From Neorhizobium huautlense (GTDB lineage: Bacteria > Pseudomonadota > Alphaproteobacteria > Rhizobiales > Rhizobiaceae), in contig NZ_JAUSRF010000019.1 in NCBI RefSeq assembly GCF_030811685.1, positions 1 to 64,000 of the forward strand: a stretch of DNA of 64,000 nucleotides, given 5' to 3'. Positions 16,059-24,529 of this stretch are shown here, piece by piece. The first letter of the stretch is position 1; every line of letters begins with the position of its first letter. Under the pieces are notes generated by a model. The model searched no databases. It was not told the origin of the DNA and was given only the letters and a program-made list of their open reading frames with translations. Both the position numbers and the translations under genes were made by a program.

Positions 16059-17597
16059 TCAGCGTGCGGCCAGGTTCATGATCTTGACCTGATCGGCCTC
16101 GGCCCGGTCCAGGAAACCGGAAACGTGCCCTTCATGCATGACCATGATGCGATCGCTCATGCCGAGAACCTCCGGCATTTCGGATGAGATCATCAGGACG
16201 GCGACGCCTTCGGCCGCGAGCCCGGTGATCAAACGGTGAATTTCAGCCTTGGCGCCGACATCGATGCCGCGTGTCGGCTCGTCGAGGATCAGGATGCGTG
16301 GCTTGGTCAGCAGCCAGCGCGCAATCAGCAGCTTCTGCTGGTTGCCGCCTGACAGGTTCTGGACCGTCTCGTGAAGGTTCGGGGTCTTGACCCGCAACCT
16401 TGCCGCCATGTCCTCGGCCAGCAGCGTCACCGTCTTCTGCTCGACGAAACCGGCGCGCACATGCGATCGCGTGATCAGCGCCGACTGAATGTTTTCAAGG
16501 CAATCGAGCGACAGGAAACAACCGGATTCCTTGCGGTCCTCGGTCAGGAACGCAAGCCCATGGGCCATGGCCGTATTCGGGCTGTCCATGTTGACGGCCT
16601 GCCCGTCGATGAGAATTTCGCCGGAGCTGGCAGGCGACACGCCGAACAGCGCCTCCGCCACGTTCGATCGCTTCGAGCCCACCAGCCCGGCGACACCGAG
16701 AATTTCCCCGCGCCGCAGCGTGAAGGAAATGTCGTGAAACACGCCGGTCTTGTTGAGGTTCTTGACTTCCAGAATAACATCGCCGATCGGGCACTCGACC
16801 TTGGGGAACATGTCCTTGATTTCCCGGCCGACCATCATGCGGATGATGTCGTCCCGGGTGACGTCCTTGGAGGCATGCGTGCCGATATACTTTCCGTCAC
16901 GAAACACCGTGAACTCGTCGGCGATCTCGAAAAGCTCGTTCATCTTGTGCGTGATGTAGACGATGCCGATCCGCCGCGATTTCAGATCCCGGATGATCGT
17001 GAACAGGTGCTCGACTTCGCGGTCGGTCAGAGCCGAGGTAGGTTCGTCCATGATCAGGATGGAAGATTCGTAGCTGACGGCCCTGGCGATCTCGACCATC
17101 TGTTTCTGCGCCACGGTCAGTTCCGAGACCTGCGACCAGGGGTCGAGCTTGATGTTCAGGCGCGCGAACAGATCATCCGTCATCTGCGCCATCTTGGCGT
17201 GGTCGATGAGACCAAAGCGATTACGAGGCTCGCGACGGATCCAGATGTTTTCGGCAACCGTCATCCAGTTCATCAGGGCCAATTCCTGATGGATCATGGC
17301 GACGCCCTGTTCGAGGGCATCGAGCGGCGACTTGAGCGTGACCGGCTCGCCACGCAGCCTGATTTCACCGGCATCCGGCTGATAGACACCGGCGATGATC
17401 TTCATCAGTGTCGATTTGCCGGCACCGTTCTCACCCATCAGGGCATGGACAGTTCCGGGACGGACCCGCAGCCTGACATCGTCGAGCGCAACGACGCCCG
17501 GAAATTCCTTGCGGATACCCTCGATCGCCAAAATACCGTCGGCATCCGTCGCATCGAGTGTGCGCCTGATCGCCGCAGCTGTAGAAGGGCTAATCAT
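16059..17597 (-). CDS. Inositol/ribose-type ABC transporter ATPase (duplicated)
   Basis: A 512-residue RbsA/MglA-type ATPase with two nucleotide-binding halves. The N-terminal half has the Walker A motif GENGAGKST, the signature VSELTVAQKQMVEIARA and Walker B SILIMDEPTSAL. The C-terminal half has a degenerate Walker A region (GLVGSKRSNVAEAL) and an intact signature and Walker B (NLSGGNQQKLLIARWL, ILILDEPTRGIDVG), as usual for this class. It energises import with the permease at 15009. It lies 66 bases after the upstream binding-protein gene; that gap holds a hairpin. Confidence 0.94.
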   Translation of the reverse strand: MISPSTAAAIRRTLDATDADGILAIEGIRKEFPGVVALDDVRLRVRPGTVHALMGENGAGKSTLMKIIAGVYQPDAGEIRLRGEPVTLKSPLDALEQGVAMIHQELALMNWMTVAENIWIRREPRNRFGLIDHAKMAQMTDDLFARLNIKLDPWSQVSELTVAQKQMVEIARAVSYESSILIMDEPTSALTDREVEHLFTIIRDLKSRRIGIVYITHKMNELFEIADEFTVFRDGKYIGTHASKDVTRDDIIRMMVGREIKDMFPKVECPIGDVILEVKNLNKTGVFHDISFTLRRGEILGVAGLVGSKRSNVAEALFGVSPASSGEILIDGQAVNMDSPNTAMAHGLAFLTEDRKESGCFLSLDCLENIQSALITRSHVRAGFVEQKTVTLLAEDMAARLRVKTPNLHETVQNLSGGNQQKLLIARWLLTKPRILILDEPTRGIDVGAKAEIHRLITGLAAEGVAVLMISSEMPEVLGMSDRIMVMHEGHVSGFLDRAEADQVKIMNLAAR

Positions 17598-17621
17598 CTA
17601 AACATTCCTCCAAGACAGGCA

Positions 17622-17648
17622 AAGGAGGCAGGCGAAACCCGCCTCCTT
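17622..17648. other. Intercistronic hairpin after a binding-protein gene
   Basis: AAGGAGGC (17622-17629) pairs with GCCTCCTT (17641-17648) around an 11-base loop. It lies 16 bases after the stop of the binding-protein gene and before the ATPase gene. Such hairpins often stabilise binding-protein mRNA or cause partial termination, giving more receptor than transporter. Confidence 0.55.
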
Positions 17649-17663
17649 CGATGATGCTACAGG

Positions 17664-18605
17664 TCAGTTCTTGGCCTGATAGGTCTTGAGGTTTTCCGGC
17701 GTGACGAGCTCGAAAGGCACGAAAACCTTCTTTTCGATCTGCTCGCCCTTGGCGATCTTGAGGGCAGCATCGACCGCGCCCTTGCCCTGACCGGCAGCGT
17801 TCTGGAAGACCGACACATCGAGATCACCGGCGCTCATGGCCGCCAATGCATCCTGTGTTGCGTCGATGCCGGCAACGATCACGTCCTTCATGGACATCCC
17901 GGAGGTTTTCAGGGCTTGAATGGCGCCGATCGCCATTTCGTCATTGTTGGAGATGACGGCATCGAACCTGACACCAGCCGAAAGCCAGTTGGTCATCAGG
18001 TCGGCTCCCTGCGTGCGCGACCAGTTTGCCGTCTGTTCCTCAACGATCTTGATGAAGCTGCATTCCGGCGTGGCAATGACATCCTTGATATCCTGGGTGC
18101 GCATGCGCGCCGCCTGGTTGGACAACTCGCCCATCATCACGACCGCACTTGCCTCCGTCTTGCCGGCTGCCTTCAGAAGACGGCAGACTTCCTTGGTCTG
18201 AAGCGTGCCGGATTCCTTTTCGTCCGAAGCGACAAAGGCCTGTTTTTCGGGCAAGGTATCGACATTCACCGGCTGGCGGTTGACATAAACGAGCGGAATT
18301 CCGGCGGCAGCGGCGGCCTGCGAAAGAGCGACCGTCGCATCCGTATCAACCGGATTGACGATGATCGCATCGACCCCACCGGCGATGAAATTCTGGACCT
18401 GGCTAAGCTGCTTGCTGACGTCGTTCTGCGCGTCCTCGATCTGCAGCGTAACGCCGTCCATGCTTTTCGAATAATCGATCATGCCGTTGCGCAGGACCGT
18501 CAGGAAATTGTCGTCGAACAGCGCCATCGACACACCGACAGTCTGCGCAGACGCGGATGTCGCCATCATGGTTGCAAACGCTGCTGCTATGAGATGTTTT
18601 TTCAT
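17664..18605 (-). CDS. Periplasmic sugar/inositol-binding protein (first copy)
   Basis: A 313-residue RbsB-type solute-binding protein. The signal peptide MKKHLIAAAFATMMATSASA is followed by QTVGVSMALFDDNFL, VQNFIAGGVDAIIVNPVDTD, VYVNRQPVN, VISNNDEMAIGAIQALK and VIVAGIDATQDA. The ATG at 18605 is preceded by GGGAGGG; an upstream in-frame extension lacks both a ribosome site and a signal-peptide start. It is the first gene after the LacI gene and directly follows a region with that regulator's likely operators. It feeds the importer at 15009-17597, and the related protein at 14011 is a second receptor. Confidence 0.93.
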   Translation of the reverse strand: MKKHLIAAAFATMMATSASAQTVGVSMALFDDNFLTVLRNGMIDYSKSMDGVTLQIEDAQNDVSKQLSQVQNFIAGGVDAIIVNPVDTDATVALSQAAAAAGIPLVYVNRQPVNVDTLPEKQAFVASDEKESGTLQTKEVCRLLKAAGKTEASAVVMMGELSNQAARMRTQDIKDVIATPECSFIKIVEEQTANWSRTQGADLMTNWLSAGVRFDAVISNNDEMAIGAIQALKTSGMSMKDVIVAGIDATQDALAAMSAGDLDVSVFQNAAGQGKGAVDAALKIAKGEQIEKKVFVPFELVTPENLKTYQAKN

Positions 18606-18828
18606 GCCAAACCCTCCCAGGGAATGCGCGGTGCATGACGCTTGTTCCTTATTGTCGGCAAGCGGCACCGTGCAGAAACAAAATCATCCGCAGCAACCGA
18701 ACATGCGGGTGCCGCCGATATTGCATTTCATTTTGTCAGTTGAGAGCGGTGACCTCCTACTTTCACCGCCGCAGGCAGACAATTCCTCATGGCTCGGCAG
18801 ACGTCAATCATCGGACAGCAGCGTTTCA

Positions 18829-18875
18829 TATCATCGTTGATAGAAAGACATGCCATTCAATGATAGAATCTATCA
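18829..18875. promoter_or_regulatory. Operator pair upstream of the inositol operon
   Basis: TGATAGAATCTATCA (18861-18875) is a 7+1+7 perfect inverted repeat. TATCATCGTTGATA (18829-18842) is a second site with TATCA/TGATA arms. Both lie between the LacI gene and the first binding-protein gene, in its promoter region. The TGATAGAATCT half recurs before the LacI gene itself at 19950, which points to that LacI protein as the ligand. This is inference from repeat position. Confidence 0.72.
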
Positions 18876-18881
18876 GATGGG

Positions 18882-19910
18882 TTAGATGCTTTCAGGGACC
18901 CAGAGATGCGCTGGCCAGAAGCGTTGGCCAGGACTTTCCGCCATCCCGTTCTCGATCGTATGAACCATCGTCGCCACCAGATCGACGCAGAGTTCCCGCA
19001 AAGGCGTCTGGAATACGCCGGCAAGCCGCCGCTCGAGCAGAGCCTGTCGGGATTCCGGGGTCAGTTCGTTGACGAGACAGGTGATCTGCTCGGATTTGTT
19101 ACTATCCTTCAAGGCCTCGATCACGCCCTCCATGCCCCCTCCCATACAATAGACACCGACCAGGTCGGTATGCCTAGACAGCGTGTCGAGCAGCATCTCG
19201 TAAGTGAGGCGGCGGGTTTCGAGGTTGACCAGCGCATCGAGAACTTGAAAGTCCGGCGCATATTCACGCATGTAGGAACGAAAACCCATTTCACGCAGCG
19301 AGTGTCCGTGGAAACGATGTCCGCCCAGGAAAAGCAGGACTTTTCCCGGCGCTCGCGAGACTTTGGAGACCATCCAGGCGGCGCTGCGGCCAACTTTCAT
19401 GTTATTCGTGCCCAGATAGGCCTCTCGAACACCCTGCGCGAGATCGGTCAGCAGCGAAAATGTCGGAATTCCCTTGGCCTTTAAACTGGTCACCGCTGCT
19501 GTTACGTCATGATGATCGGGCCCGGTCGCAGCGACGGCATGGACTCTGCCGGACATGCCCATGAGCAGCTCCGCCAGTTCTCCGGGCTCTCCCGAGCGCG
19601 CGTATTGAACATTCAACTGTATGCGGCGGTCCTTGACAGCAGACACTGCCAACTGGATTTCAGCGAGAAAATCCTGGTAAAATGCCTGCCGCTCCTTCCG
19701 CAATATAATGCCAAAATTATAGGAGGGCATATCCGCCATCATGCGCTGACGGATGATGTTGGTACCGTGGAAACCGATTTTCTCGGCTGCCGCGTAAACC
19801 TTTTTCGATGTCTCCTCGCGAACAGGCAAGCGCCCGTTCAGCACCCGATCCACAGTCGCAACGCTGACGCCCGCCATCGTCGCCACATCGGTAATTGTCG
19901 GCCGTTTCAT
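18882..19910 (-). CDS. LacI-family regulator of the inositol operon
   Basis: A 342-residue LacI-type regulator. The helix-turn-helix TITDVATMAGVSVATVDRVLNG occupies about residues 4-25 (core VSVATVDRVLNG), followed by a hinge and ligand domain (NFGIILRKERQAFYQDF). The ATG at 19910 is preceded by AGGAG at proper spacing; the GTG two codons upstream is too close to that site. The gene heads the inositol cluster and transcribes toward it. Operator-like repeats lie both upstream of it and between it and the first operon gene. Many rhizobia control iol genes with an RpiR-type IolR; a LacI gene here is a different arrangement. The effector is unknown. Confidence 0.88.
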   Translation of the reverse strand: MKRPTITDVATMAGVSVATVDRVLNGRLPVREETSKKVYAAAEKIGFHGTNIIRQRMMADMPSYNFGIILRKERQAFYQDFLAEIQLAVSAVKDRRIQLNVQYARSGEPGELAELLMGMSGRVHAVAATGPDHHDVTAAVTSLKAKGIPTFSLLTDLAQGVREAYLGTNNMKVGRSAAWMVSKVSRAPGKVLLFLGGHRFHGHSLREMGFRSYMREYAPDFQVLDALVNLETRRLTYEMLLDTLSRHTDLVGVYCMGGGMEGVIEALKDSNKSEQITCLVNELTPESRQALLERRLAGVFQTPLRELCVDLVATMVHTIENGMAESPGQRFWPAHLWVPESI

Positions 19911-19938
19911 CGTCACTCCTCAGCCACGCGAAGGATAA

Positions 19939-19965
19939 CTATCAGGACATGATAGAATCTTGTCA
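19939..19965. promoter_or_regulatory. Operator-like repeats upstream of the second LacI gene
   Basis: CTATCA (19939-19944) and TGATAG (19950-19955) form an inverted repeat with a 5-base spacer. TGATAGAATCT (19950-19960) is identical to the first 11 bases of the operator at 18861, with an imperfect second arm TTGTCA. The position, 29 to 55 bases upstream of the LacI start, fits autoregulation. Confidence 0.6.
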
Positions 19966-20405
19966 GGATCGCGTCTGATGCAGGATGGTGTCAACGGGCG
20001 ATTGCGTACAGTCGGAGTTTTGAAGCCGTAGGCGTATGTCGTGCCTTCAGACAGAGGGGCCATCAAGGCCGGCGACATGGCGAAACAACCAGTTTGCGGC
20101 CACGCCGGTTGCTGCCAGCGACACCCCAGGTTTCTCCATTGGGCGACAGCCGTACGGAGGTGCAGGCTGCGCCAACCGTTTTCACCACAGCGCAGCCCCC
20201 TTCCAGCAGCTGAATATTGCAGATCAAGATGCTTCATGACGATCGGATGGATGCCTGGAAACTCCGTTGTTGGATACCGAACTTCGACAAGGTCGGCGCA
20301 AGGCGATCATTACGTCGAAGACGGTAGGTTTACGGATTGTCGTTCCGCGCGAAAAGGCTATTGCTTTGCCCTCGGTGATTGGCAAAAGAGCGAACCATAA
20401 CATTC
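19966..20405. other. Intergenic region with no supported gene
   Basis: About 440 bases between the LacI gene and the histidine kinase gene. Short frames exist on both strands, but none has family resemblance, a signal peptide or a good ribosome site. One minus-strand frame contains a KTPTVRN phrase that superficially recalls di-haem peroxidases, but the CxxCH haem motifs are absent. The region presumably carries the promoter of the histidine kinase gene. Confidence 0.5.
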
Positions 20406-21923
20406 ATGGTCTTTAGACGGCTGAAACAGGCGGGCGTATTTCCTCTTCGTGCCTTGGCAGTGTGGTTGTTTATGAGCCTTGCGGCCATCGGCCTGCTGGT
20501 CGTCTATCAATATGCGTCCGGTCTTTCCGATCTGTCGGAGCGGACAAGGAGCATGGAAATGCTTCTTGCCGAAAGACTGGCACAGCATGACGCCCACCTG
20601 TCCGGGCTCGGGGCCGTTGTTCGCATGTCACCTGACGAGCCATCGACCAGTATCCAGGGCCTCGCCGAAAACATCATCACCCGCTATCCCCGCATAACCG
20701 ACATAACGACCATCACAATCGGCGATGAAATCACAAGGGCGGTATCTTACGGAAGACCTCAAGGCCCTGAAATAACAGACCTGCAACCGAAGCTGGATCT
20801 GACCGGCCTTGAAAAGATCGGCGATACCTCAGCCCGTCCTGCCGCCACACCGCACTCTTACGAGATCTTCAAACTGGTTGCCCCCAAGCGGCTGCTGCGC
20901 CTGCGTATCGATACGGACGCCTTGCTGGATATGGGCGATGATGGTGTGGAATATTCGTCCATGCTTTCGCTGAATGGCACAGTGCTGTTTGAAACATCCC
21001 GCGGCACCGGCGCATTGCTGACAGCGTCCAATGCGCTGGACACCAGCAATTACAGCCAGCCTCTGCATCTGACGGTGAGCCGTGGTTTCAGACTGAATGA
21101 ACTCTCTCCCCCGCATCTGGCCTTGCTGCTGCTGGCAGCATTGGCAGCGATCACATGGCTGATCATGCGGTATCGCCATGCCAGCCGGGAACGCCAGTCT
21201 CAGGAACGGCGCGCCCTGTTGTTTGAACAGGAGGCAAAACTTGCTCAGGCCGGTCGCGTGAACGCAATGGGCGAAATGGCGTCAGGTATTGCCCATGAAC
21301 TGGCTCAGCCGATTGCCGCCATGCTCAGCCAGAGCCAGGCGGCAAAACGTGCATTGGCGATCGATCGCCCCGACATCCTCGAAACTGCGATCGATGCCAA
21401 CATTCGCGACGCCAGGCGCGCCGGGGATATCCTTGCCCGCATGCGCGCCTACGTTTCCGGGGCGCCGGCGCGGATCGAGGACGTTCCCCTGGCCGAGGCC
21501 GTCACCGACGCGCTGCGGCTCGTCGAGGCCGATATCGCACAACGCGGCATCACCCTCGTGGTGACGCAGTCCGACGAAGTCGGAACCGGCTGCATCGATG
21601 TGATCTCCTTTCAGCAGGTGCTTCATAATCTGGTTCGCAACGCTGCGGATGCCATGGCAGGCCGACAGGACCCGACGATAACAGTCGATGTCCGGCGCCT
21701 GAGAGATGAGGTGCTGGTCATCGTTGCAGACAATGGCCCCGGCATCGACCCCTCGTCGCTCGGCCGCATATTCGATCCGTTCTTCACGACCAAGACGGAC
21801 GGCATGGGGCTCGGGCTGCCGCTTTGCGCCCGTCTCCTCGAAAAGATGAACGGTTCGATCGAAGTATGTAATGATGGCGGCGCCCGCTTCACCATCCATC
21901 TCCCAACCGGTGCGTTACGATGA
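20406..21923 (+). CDS. Membrane sensor histidine kinase
   Basis: A 505-residue sensor kinase. The first membrane segment (about 15-37, VWLFMSLAAIGLLVVYQYA) is followed by a periplasmic domain of about 200 residues, a second membrane segment (about 237-255) and a cytoplasmic kinase core. That core has the H box GEMASGIAHELAQPIAAML (His297), the N box VRNAADAM, and the nucleotide-binding boxes ADNGPGID and GMGLGLPLC. The HEL(N/A)QP form is common in kinases paired with FixJ-type regulators. The ATG at 20406 is preferred over the TTG at 20379, but both ribosome sites are poor. The stop overlaps the regulator start by 4 bases. The signal is unknown; the secreted HbpS-like protein nearby is a candidate partner. 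Confidence 0.9.
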   Translation: MVFRRLKQAGVFPLRALAVWLFMSLAAIGLLVVYQYASGLSDLSERTRSMEMLLAERLAQHDAHLSGLGAVVRMSPDEPSTSIQGLAENIITRYPRITDITTITIGDEITRAVSYGRPQGPEITDLQPKLDLTGLEKIGDTSARPAATPHSYEIFKLVAPKRLLRLRIDTDALLDMGDDGVEYSSMLSLNGTVLFETSRGTGALLTASNALDTSNYSQPLHLTVSRGFRLNELSPPHLALLLLAALAAITWLIMRYRHASRERQSQERRALLFEQEAKLAQAGRVNAMGEMASGIAHELAQPIAAMLSQSQAAKRALAIDRPDILETAIDANIRDARRAGDILARMRAYVSGAPARIEDVPLAEAVTDALRLVEADIAQRGITLVVTQSDEVGTGCIDVISFQQVLHNLVRNAADAMAGRQDPTITVDVRRLRDEVLVIVADNGPGIDPSSLGRIFDPFFTTKTDGMGLGLPLCARLLEKMNGSIEVCNDGGARFTIHLPTGALR

Positions 21924-22501
21924 TCCATCTGGTAGACGACGATCCCTCCGTGCGTGAGGCTCTGACGCTTCTGCTTGCGACCTATGGCAGGGAGGTCACG
22001 TCATATCCGGATGCTGCCCACCTCCTGGCGAATATCGAAAAGGCACAACCCGGCATTCTCATCCTGGATCTGAGGATGCCGACGACGAGCGGCCTTCAGC
22101 TCATGAACAAGCTGACGGATCTGCGCATCGGATGGCCCAAGATCATGATTACGGGGCATGGCGACATCGAAGCCTGCCGCCGTGCATTCAAGGCAGGCGT
22201 TTCGGATTTTCTGACGAAACCTGTCGACGAGCATGTCCTGATGGAAGCGATCACCGTCTGCGAGGCAATGCTCGGCGAATTCCTGGCGTTTCGAGAGAAC
22301 AGCCATTTGATCGAGCTTTTGACGGCACGCGAACGGGAGGTGATCGAGCTGGTATCAAAAGGGTTTGCAAGCAGGGAAATCGCAGCCGCGCTCGAAGTTT
22401 CCGTGCGCACCGTCGACAGCCACCGCGCCAACATTGCCACGAAATTCGGGACCTCTGCTGTCGCCGAACAGACACGCATCTGGCTTTCCGCGCATCGGTA
22501 G
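21920..22501 (+). CDS. FixJ/NarL-type response regulator
   Basis: A 193-residue response regulator. The receiver domain occupies residues 1 to about 120, with acidic residues in VDDDPS, the phospho-acceptor Asp50 in ILILDLRMP, Thr in MITGHGD and Lys in FLTKPVD. The C-terminal LuxR-type helix-turn-helix is LTAREREVIELVSKGFASREIAAALEVSVRTVDSHRANI (core KGFASREIAAALEVSVRTVD). It is cotranscribed with the kinase through an ATGA overlap. Likely target sites are the CGGTA/TACCG repeats at the end of this gene, upstream of the HbpS-like gene. Confidence 0.93.
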   Translation: MIHLVDDDPSVREALTLLLATYGREVTSYPDAAHLLANIEKAQPGILILDLRMPTTSGLQLMNKLTDLRIGWPKIMITGHGDIEACRRAFKAGVSDFLTKPVDEHVLMEAITVCEAMLGEFLAFRENSHLIELLTAREREVIELVSKGFASREIAAALEVSVRTVDSHRANIATKFGTSAVAEQTRIWLSAHR

Positions 22502-22521
22502 TTTTACCGATACTCTTCGGT
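22496..22521. promoter_or_regulatory. CGGTA/TACCG repeat cluster before the HbpS-like gene
   Basis: CGGTA (22496-22500) and TACCG (22505-22509) flank GTTT, and ACCGA (22506-22510) and TCGGT (22517-22521) flank TACTCT, making nested inverted repeats. They begin at the regulator stop codon and lie about 80-100 bases before the HbpS-like start. A binding site for the adjacent response regulator is plausible. A short hairpin ending the two-component mRNA is the alternative. Confidence 0.4.
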
Positions 22522-22597
22522 GGCGATGCGAATTTCGTGGTGTCCTTTGTCCGCCTAGGTTGGCTGCAGTCCACTCACCAACTGAAAGGCTGACACC

Positions 22598-23086
22598 ATG
22601 AAAACCGCCCTGCTTTCGCTTGCACTTGCAACATCTTTCACCACCTCGGCTCTCGCGCAGGATCTCGTTCAGCAGACCAGCCTCGGCACGCCGCTGGCTG
22701 TCGAACTTGCCCAAGCTGCAGTGGCTGCATGCTCCGCAGATGGCTACAATGTCGCCGCCGCCGTCACCGATCGCTCCGGTGTGCTGCTAGCGCTCGTTCG
22801 CGCCGAGAATGCCGGTGCGCATACGGCAAATGCGTCTACCGCAAAAGCCTTCACGTCAGCGTCGTCACGCACACCGACAAGCGCGATGGCCGAAAACGTC
22901 GCCAAAAATGCCGGTGCGGCCGGCCTTGTCGACATTCCCGGTTTCCTGGTTCTTGCAGGCGGCGTGCCTGTCAAGGCTGGTAGCGCAACAGTCGGTGCAA
23001 TCGGCGTCGCTGGCGCGCCCGGCGGCAATCTGGACGAAGCCTGTGCCAACAAGGCGATCGAAAAACTCTCTTCCCGTTTGAAATAA
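22598..23086 (+). CDS. Secreted HbpS/GlcG-family (DUF336) protein
   Basis: A 162-residue protein with a signal peptide (MKTALLSLALATSFTTSALA) and a complete GlcG/HbpS domain: LAVELAQAAVAACSADGYNVAAAVTDRSG (core YNVAAAVTDRSGVLLALVR), ASTAKAFTSASSRTPTS, PGFLVLAGGVPVKAGSATVGAIGVAGAPGGNLDEACA (core VGAIGVAGAPGGNLDE). In Streptomyces, HbpS binds haem outside the cell and modulates the SenS-SenR two-component pair. Here a signal-peptide-bearing family member sits right after a kinase-regulator pair, so a similar accessory sensor role is plausible but inferred. AAAGG precedes the start. A terminator hairpin follows. Confidence 0.88.
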   Translation: MKTALLSLALATSFTTSALAQDLVQQTSLGTPLAVELAQAAVAACSADGYNVAAAVTDRSGVLLALVRAENAGAHTANASTAKAFTSASSRTPTSAMAENVAKNAGAAGLVDIPGFLVLAGGVPVKAGSATVGAIGVAGAPGGNLDEACANKAIEKLSSRLK

Positions 23087-23103
23087 CGCGGCAGAAGCGC
23101 TCT

Positions 23104-23131
23104 GACGCCCCGGGCCAACACTCGGGGCGTC
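23104..23131 (+). terminator. Hairpin terminator after the HbpS-like gene
   Basis: GACGCCCCG (23104-23112) pairs with CGGGGCGTC (23123-23131) around a 10-base loop and is followed by GCTATTTC. It lies 18 bases after the stop codon. The stem is strong but the T-run is weak. Confidence 0.65.
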
Positions 23132-23294
23132 GCTATTTCGGTGGCTTCTGCCGGCCGGAGGAAGCCAAGCCGGGATGATTGACGGGATTCGCATCGTTGG
23201 CGTGGAATATTCACGTCTTGCAGCAAGCCGATCGACTGGCCATTTAATAAGGATATTTCATGCTTGCCAGCGATCGATTGAATCCAGGAATTCC

Positions 23295-24418
23295 ATGTTT
23301 CATCTCATTCCCATTGTTCCGTGGCTCATCGTCGTTCTCCGGTTCTTGCTCCCTCTGCCCTGGACCCTGCCAGTCAAGGTTGTTGCAGCCGGCATCCTGT
23401 TGATCGCCTCCCAGCAACTCCTCATCAACCGGCTCTCTTCGGGCTCGGTCTTTGCCCCGGAGTATCCGCGACCACTCATCGTCCTGCTTAATGCGCTGTT
23501 TGGCGCGGTGGTGCTGCTGGCGATCTTTCAGCTCGCTCTCGACATCGTCTCACTTGTGATCGGGCTGATCAACCAAGGCATGCCCAAGATCCCGGTTTCC
23601 GTCCGATATGGCATGGGCCTGCTGGCATTTGGGCTTTCGATCTACGGCGTATACCAAGCCGTTCGCGTGCCGCCCGTAAAGAATGTCGAGATCGCTATAA
23701 AAGATCTGCCGCGAGCTTCGAAGGCTACCGGATCCTGCAACTCACAGACCTTCATCTCAGCCGGCTGTTTCCAAAGACTTGGGCCGCGGAAGTCGTGAGA
23801 CGATCGAACGCGCTTGGGGTCGATTTGACTGTGATCACTGGCGATTTCATTGACGGCAGGCTGAAGGACAGGCGCGACGACGTCGCACCGCTGGCATCTC
23901 TTCGCGCACGGGACGGCGTCTTTGCCATCCCCGGCAACCATGAATACTATTTTGGATACGAAAGCTGGATGCGTCATGACGCCAACATGGGAATCCGGAT
24001 GCTCCTGAACAATCATAGCGTCATCGAACGCGGGAATGATAAGCTGGTTCTTGCAGGCCTGACCGATCTCGCCGCCAGAGGCAGTGCATTTTTGCAGCCG
24101 GATCTCGATGCAGCTCTGCATGGCGCTCCGCAGGCGCCCATTATCTTGCTCGAGCACCAGCCAGGCATGGCTCGGCGCTCTGCCAGTGCAGGTGTAGCGC
24201 TGCAGCTCTCCGGACACACGCATGGCGGCATGGTGTTGGGTCTTGACCGGATCGTCGCTCGAGCCAATGACGGCTTTGTGTCCGGGTTATACCAGATCGA
24301 TGGCATGCAGCTCTACGTGAACAACGGCACAGGTCTTTGGCCCGGGTTTGCACTGCGCATCGGGCGACCGTCGGAACTGACAGTGTTTACATTGAAGCGG
24401 CTTAAAGGGCACGTTTAG
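23295..24418 (+). pseudogene. Membrane metallophosphoesterase broken by a 1-base frameshift
   Basis: Two adjoining frames make one protein of about 374 residues. The N-terminal part (from ATG 23295, AGGA upstream) has several membrane segments (IPIVPWLIVVLRFLLPLPW, LIVLLNALFGAVVLLAIFQLA, MGLLAFGLSIYGVY). The C-terminal part is a calcineurin-like phosphoesterase with LTDLHLSRLF, VITGDFIDGR, GNHEYYFG and LSGHTHGGM, the usual metal ligands (YkuE-like). The frame changes near 23711-23716: the first frame reads LPRASKATG where one extra base would give LPRGFEGYRILQLTDLH in the second. The catalytic domain is otherwise intact, so this is either a recent pseudogene or a sequencing error. Confidence 0.88.
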
Positions 24419-24529
24419 GCGTGATCTTCCACTGGCGGATGACGCGCTGGCGGCCAAGAGATACTCAACCGCCGAAGCTATCGGCAAAACTTTGGGCCGA
24501 CGCCATGTGCTGCCAGAACCGGTTCGATT

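Noticed and set aside
19920..20237. Minus-strand frame with a KTPTVRN phrase resembling di-haem cytochrome c peroxidases
   Set aside because: There are no CxxCH motifs and no similarity outside a few residues, and it overlaps the regulator's operator region. Chance is more likely.
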